Assembly: GCA_910585815.1 (NCBI GenBank)
Contig: CAJUFJ010000058.1
Coordinates: 1 to 21,192 of the forward strand
Direction: 5' to 3'
DNA: 21,192 bases
Source of the DNA: an uncultured Oscillospiraceae bacterium
GTDB taxonomy: Bacteria; Bacillota; Clostridia; Oscillospirales; Oscillospiraceae
The notes beneath the pieces were generated by a model. The model had not been told where the DNA came from. It ran no database searches and worked only from the letters and a program-made list of their open reading frames with translations. This document shows, piece by piece, positions 20,023 through 21,192 of the stretch. The stretch's first letter is position 1. Each line of letters opens with the position of its first letter. The position numbers and the translations under genes are program-made.

Positions 20023-20067
20023 TTTTCCACGGGGCGTTGTGGACAAACCTGTGGAAAATGTGTATAA
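20023..20067. other. Cluster of four DnaA-box-like 9-mers
   Basis: TTTTCCACG (20023-20031, plus), then on the minus strand TTGTCCACA (20038-20046), TTTTCCACA (20050-20058) and TTATACACA (20059-20067). Each differs from TTATCCACA at one or two positions, and the last fits the relaxed TTATNCACA form. The outer two of the first three make a perfect TTTTCCAC/GTGGAAAA inverted repeat. A/T-richer DNA follows (20080-20150). The stretch 19825-20157 has no gene; it also holds the repeat at 19846 and the terminator at 19943. Confidence 0.6.
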
Positions 20068-20157
20068 CTGATGGCGGGGCCTTTTATGGTTTGTGATTAT
20101 GTTAATCAAATGGCGCCCGTTGGGGAATTATTTTTGGAAAAAATCTCGCTTTTGCCC

Positions 20158-20187
20158 TTGACAGGCGGGGGGGTCCGGTGCTATAAT
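20158..20187 (+). promoter_or_regulatory. Consensus promoter of the infC-rpmI-rplT operon
   Basis: TTGACA (20158-20163) and TATAAT (20182-20187) are perfect, 18 bases apart. Transcription should begin near 20194, giving a leader of about 157 bases before infC. Confidence 0.88.
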
Positions 20188-20193
20188 GCGCAG

Positions 20194-20350
20194 TGCACAA
20201 GAAAGCAGGTACGGTTCCCCCGTCCTCACCCCAGGTTTATGCCAAAGGGTTAACATGGAGATAACAGTGCCGGAGGTTCCGGCGTTGTTTTGCTGTGATG
20301 TGGGGGCCATATCGGCAACCCACATTTCATTTTGTCTGGAGGTGCTTCCC
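20194..20350 (+). promoter_or_regulatory. infC leader, probable L20-type autoregulatory leader
   Basis: The leader holds the hairpin GCCGGA/TCCGGC (20269-20274 and 20278-20283) followed by GTTGTTTT, which reads as an attenuator, and ATGTGGG/CCCACAT (20298-20304 and 20319-20325), which closes a larger stem just before the ribosome site at 20338. In Bacillus the L20 protein binds the leader of this operon and causes early termination. I infer the same role; I have not matched it to the L20 leader consensus. Confidence 0.55.
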
Positions 20351-20881
20351 ATCGCTAACACAGGTCATCAAACCAATGAGGATATCCGGGATAAAGAGGT
20401 ACGCCTGATCTCTGAATCCGGCGAACAGCTGGGCATCATGTCCTCCCAGGAGGCGCTGCGCCTGGCTGAGGAGCGGAGTCTGGATCTGGTTAAAATCTCC
20501 CCCAATGCCGTCCCCCCCGTGTGCAAGCTCATGGACTACGGCAAGTACCGGTTCGAGCAGACCAAGCGCGAGAAGGAAGCCCGCAAGAATCAGCGGGTGG
20601 TGGAGATTAAGGAGATCCGTATGTCTCCCAGCATTGATGTGAACGACTTCAATGTGAAGCTGCGCAACGCACAGAAGTTTCTGGCAGAGGGCAACCGGTG
20701 CAAGGTCACCGTCCGCTTCCGCGGCCGGGAGATGGCCCACACCAACATCGGCCAGGACCTGCTGCTCAAATTCGCTGAGGAGTGCGGCGAGATTGCCGTG
20801 ATGGACAAGTCCCCCAAGCTGGAGGGACGGCATATGTCCATCTTCCTGTCACCCAAGCCCGCAAAAGACGCGAAAAAGTAA
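20351..20881 (+). CDS. infC: Translation initiation factor IF-3, probable AUC start
   Basis: The product has 176 residues from the proposed start. GGAGGTG (20338-20344) stands 6 bases before ATC at 20351, and homology to IF-3 begins directly after (ANTGHQTNEDIRDKEVRLIS). The next usable ATG lies far inside the N-domain. An in-frame ATG at 20255 would add 32 residues unlike IF-3, encoded by the structured leader. IF-3 genes often use AUU, AUC or AUA starts, and IF-3 itself rejects such codons, which gives autoregulation. The N-domain (about 8-80, SLDLVKISPNAVPPVCKLMD), the basic linker helix (YGKYRFEQTKREKEARKN) and the C-domain (about 90-170, EIRMSPSIDVNDF, VRFRGREMAH) are complete. It acts on the 30S subunit during initiation. 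Confidence 0.93.
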   Translation: MANTGHQTNEDIRDKEVRLISESGEQLGIMSSQEALRLAEERSLDLVKISPNAVPPVCKLMDYGKYRFEQTKREKEARKNQRVVEIKEIRMSPSIDVNDFNVKLRNAQKFLAEGNRCKVTVRFRGREMAHTNIGQDLLLKFAEECGEIAVMDKSPKLEGRHMSIFLSPKPAKDAKK

Positions 20882-20901
20882 GAAAAGGAGTTCAGACTGT
20901 T

Positions 20902-21114
20902 ATGGCGAACAAAATCAAGATTAAGACGCACAGCGGCGCCAAAAAGCGTTTCTCCCTGACCGGTACCGGCAAGGTTAAGCGGGGCATGACCAAGAAGCGT
21001 CACCTGCTCAACGGCCACGGCAAGACCACCAAGCTGAAGCGGGCCCTGCGCGGCACCACCATCGCTGACAAGACCAACGAGGCCGCTGTCAAGCGCATGA
21101 TCCTGTACAAGTAA
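20902..21114 (+). CDS. rpmI: Ribosomal protein bL35
   Basis: The 70-residue, very basic protein shows the bL35 pattern: KIKTHSGAKKRFSLTGTGKV at 6-25, then KRHLLNGHGKTTKLKRALRG. It is a few residues longer than the usual 64-66. It sits 20 bases after infC with AAGGAG 11 bases before the ATG, in the standard infC-rpmI-rplT order. It is part of the large ribosomal subunit. Confidence 0.96.
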   Translation: MANKIKIKTHSGAKKRFSLTGTGKVKRGMTKKRHLLNGHGKTTKLKRALRGTTIADKTNEAAVKRMILYK

Positions 21115-21136
21115 GACAGAGGGAGGGAACTGAACA

Positions 21137-21192
21137 ATGGCAAGAGTGAAGGGCGCGATGATGACGCGCAAGAGAAGAAATAAAATCCTGAA
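21137..21192 (+). CDS. rplT: Ribosomal protein bL20 (5' end only)
   Basis: Only the first 18 codons are in the window, MARVKGAMMTRKRRNKIL, which match the bL20 start, including the basic N-terminal tail that reaches into 23S rRNA. GGGAGGG lies 9 bases before the ATG. In Firmicutes bL20 is also the repressor of its own operon through the leader RNA; here that would be the region 20194-20350. Confidence 0.93.
   Translation, partial: MARVKGAMMTRKRRNKIL

Noticed and set aside
1..21192. tRNA, rRNA, CRISPR array or transposase gene
   Set aside because: I looked for cloverleaf ends, rRNA signatures, regularly spaced direct repeats and transposase motifs on both strands and saw none; the repeats present are hairpin elements without coding capacity.

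Overview
The window looks like chromosomal DNA from a GC-rich, low-GC-phylum Firmicute of the Oscillospiraceae type (Flavonifractor, Lawsonibacter, Intestinimonas and Oscillibacter are the relatives I would test first). The reasons are consensus sigma-A promoters, strong AGGAGG ribosome sites, strongly G/C-ending codons, a Firmicute-type infC-rpmI-rplT operon, and intergenic regions full of structured repeats. This assignment is inference from style and gene content; no rRNA gene is present.

Layout. 1-1,500: a composite repeat and a minus-strand secreted stalk-domain protein with a degenerate polysaccharide-deacetylase domain. 1,550-5,550: a plus-strand signalling cluster (UBA-like/DUF4342 membrane protein, OmpR-type response regulator, flavodoxin-like protein, sensor histidine kinase, coiled-coil protein). 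5,600-7,760: a tandem OB-fold SSB-like protein and an SLH cell-wall protein, both with an inverted repeat around the ribosome site. 7,800-8,020: repeats. 8,059-11,903 on the minus strand: a CPA2 cation/proton antiporter, and an MBOAT plus SGNH/DHHW pair for O-acetylation of an exopolymer. 12,061-12,570: a hairpin repeat and an apparent type I toxin-antitoxin module whose 26-codon toxin is too short for ordinary gene callers. 12,673-15,369: polA. 15,370-15,957: repeats. 15,958-18,011: a tightly coupled five-gene membrane operon (three small membrane proteins, a papain-like protein, a CPBP protease). 18,259-19,824: rimI and tsaD. 20,023-20,067: a cluster of DnaA-box-like 9-mers. 20,158 to the end: the infC-rpmI-rplT operon with its leader and a probable AUC start for infC.

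How it fits together. Two-component signalling, the stalk and SLH proteins and the O-acetylation pair all concern the cell envelope. The polA, SSB-like, rimI/tsaD and infC operon genes are housekeeping replication and translation functions. The gene-free space is filled by two repeat families. One is a multi-hairpin composite element, seen seven times in 21 kb in full or partial form; its arms differ in sequence between copies but keep their pairing and order. The other consists of paired arms beginning TAGGG, which supply the stop codon of at least two genes. The repeat families, the toxin-antitoxin module and the five-gene membrane operon are the parts most worth following up.
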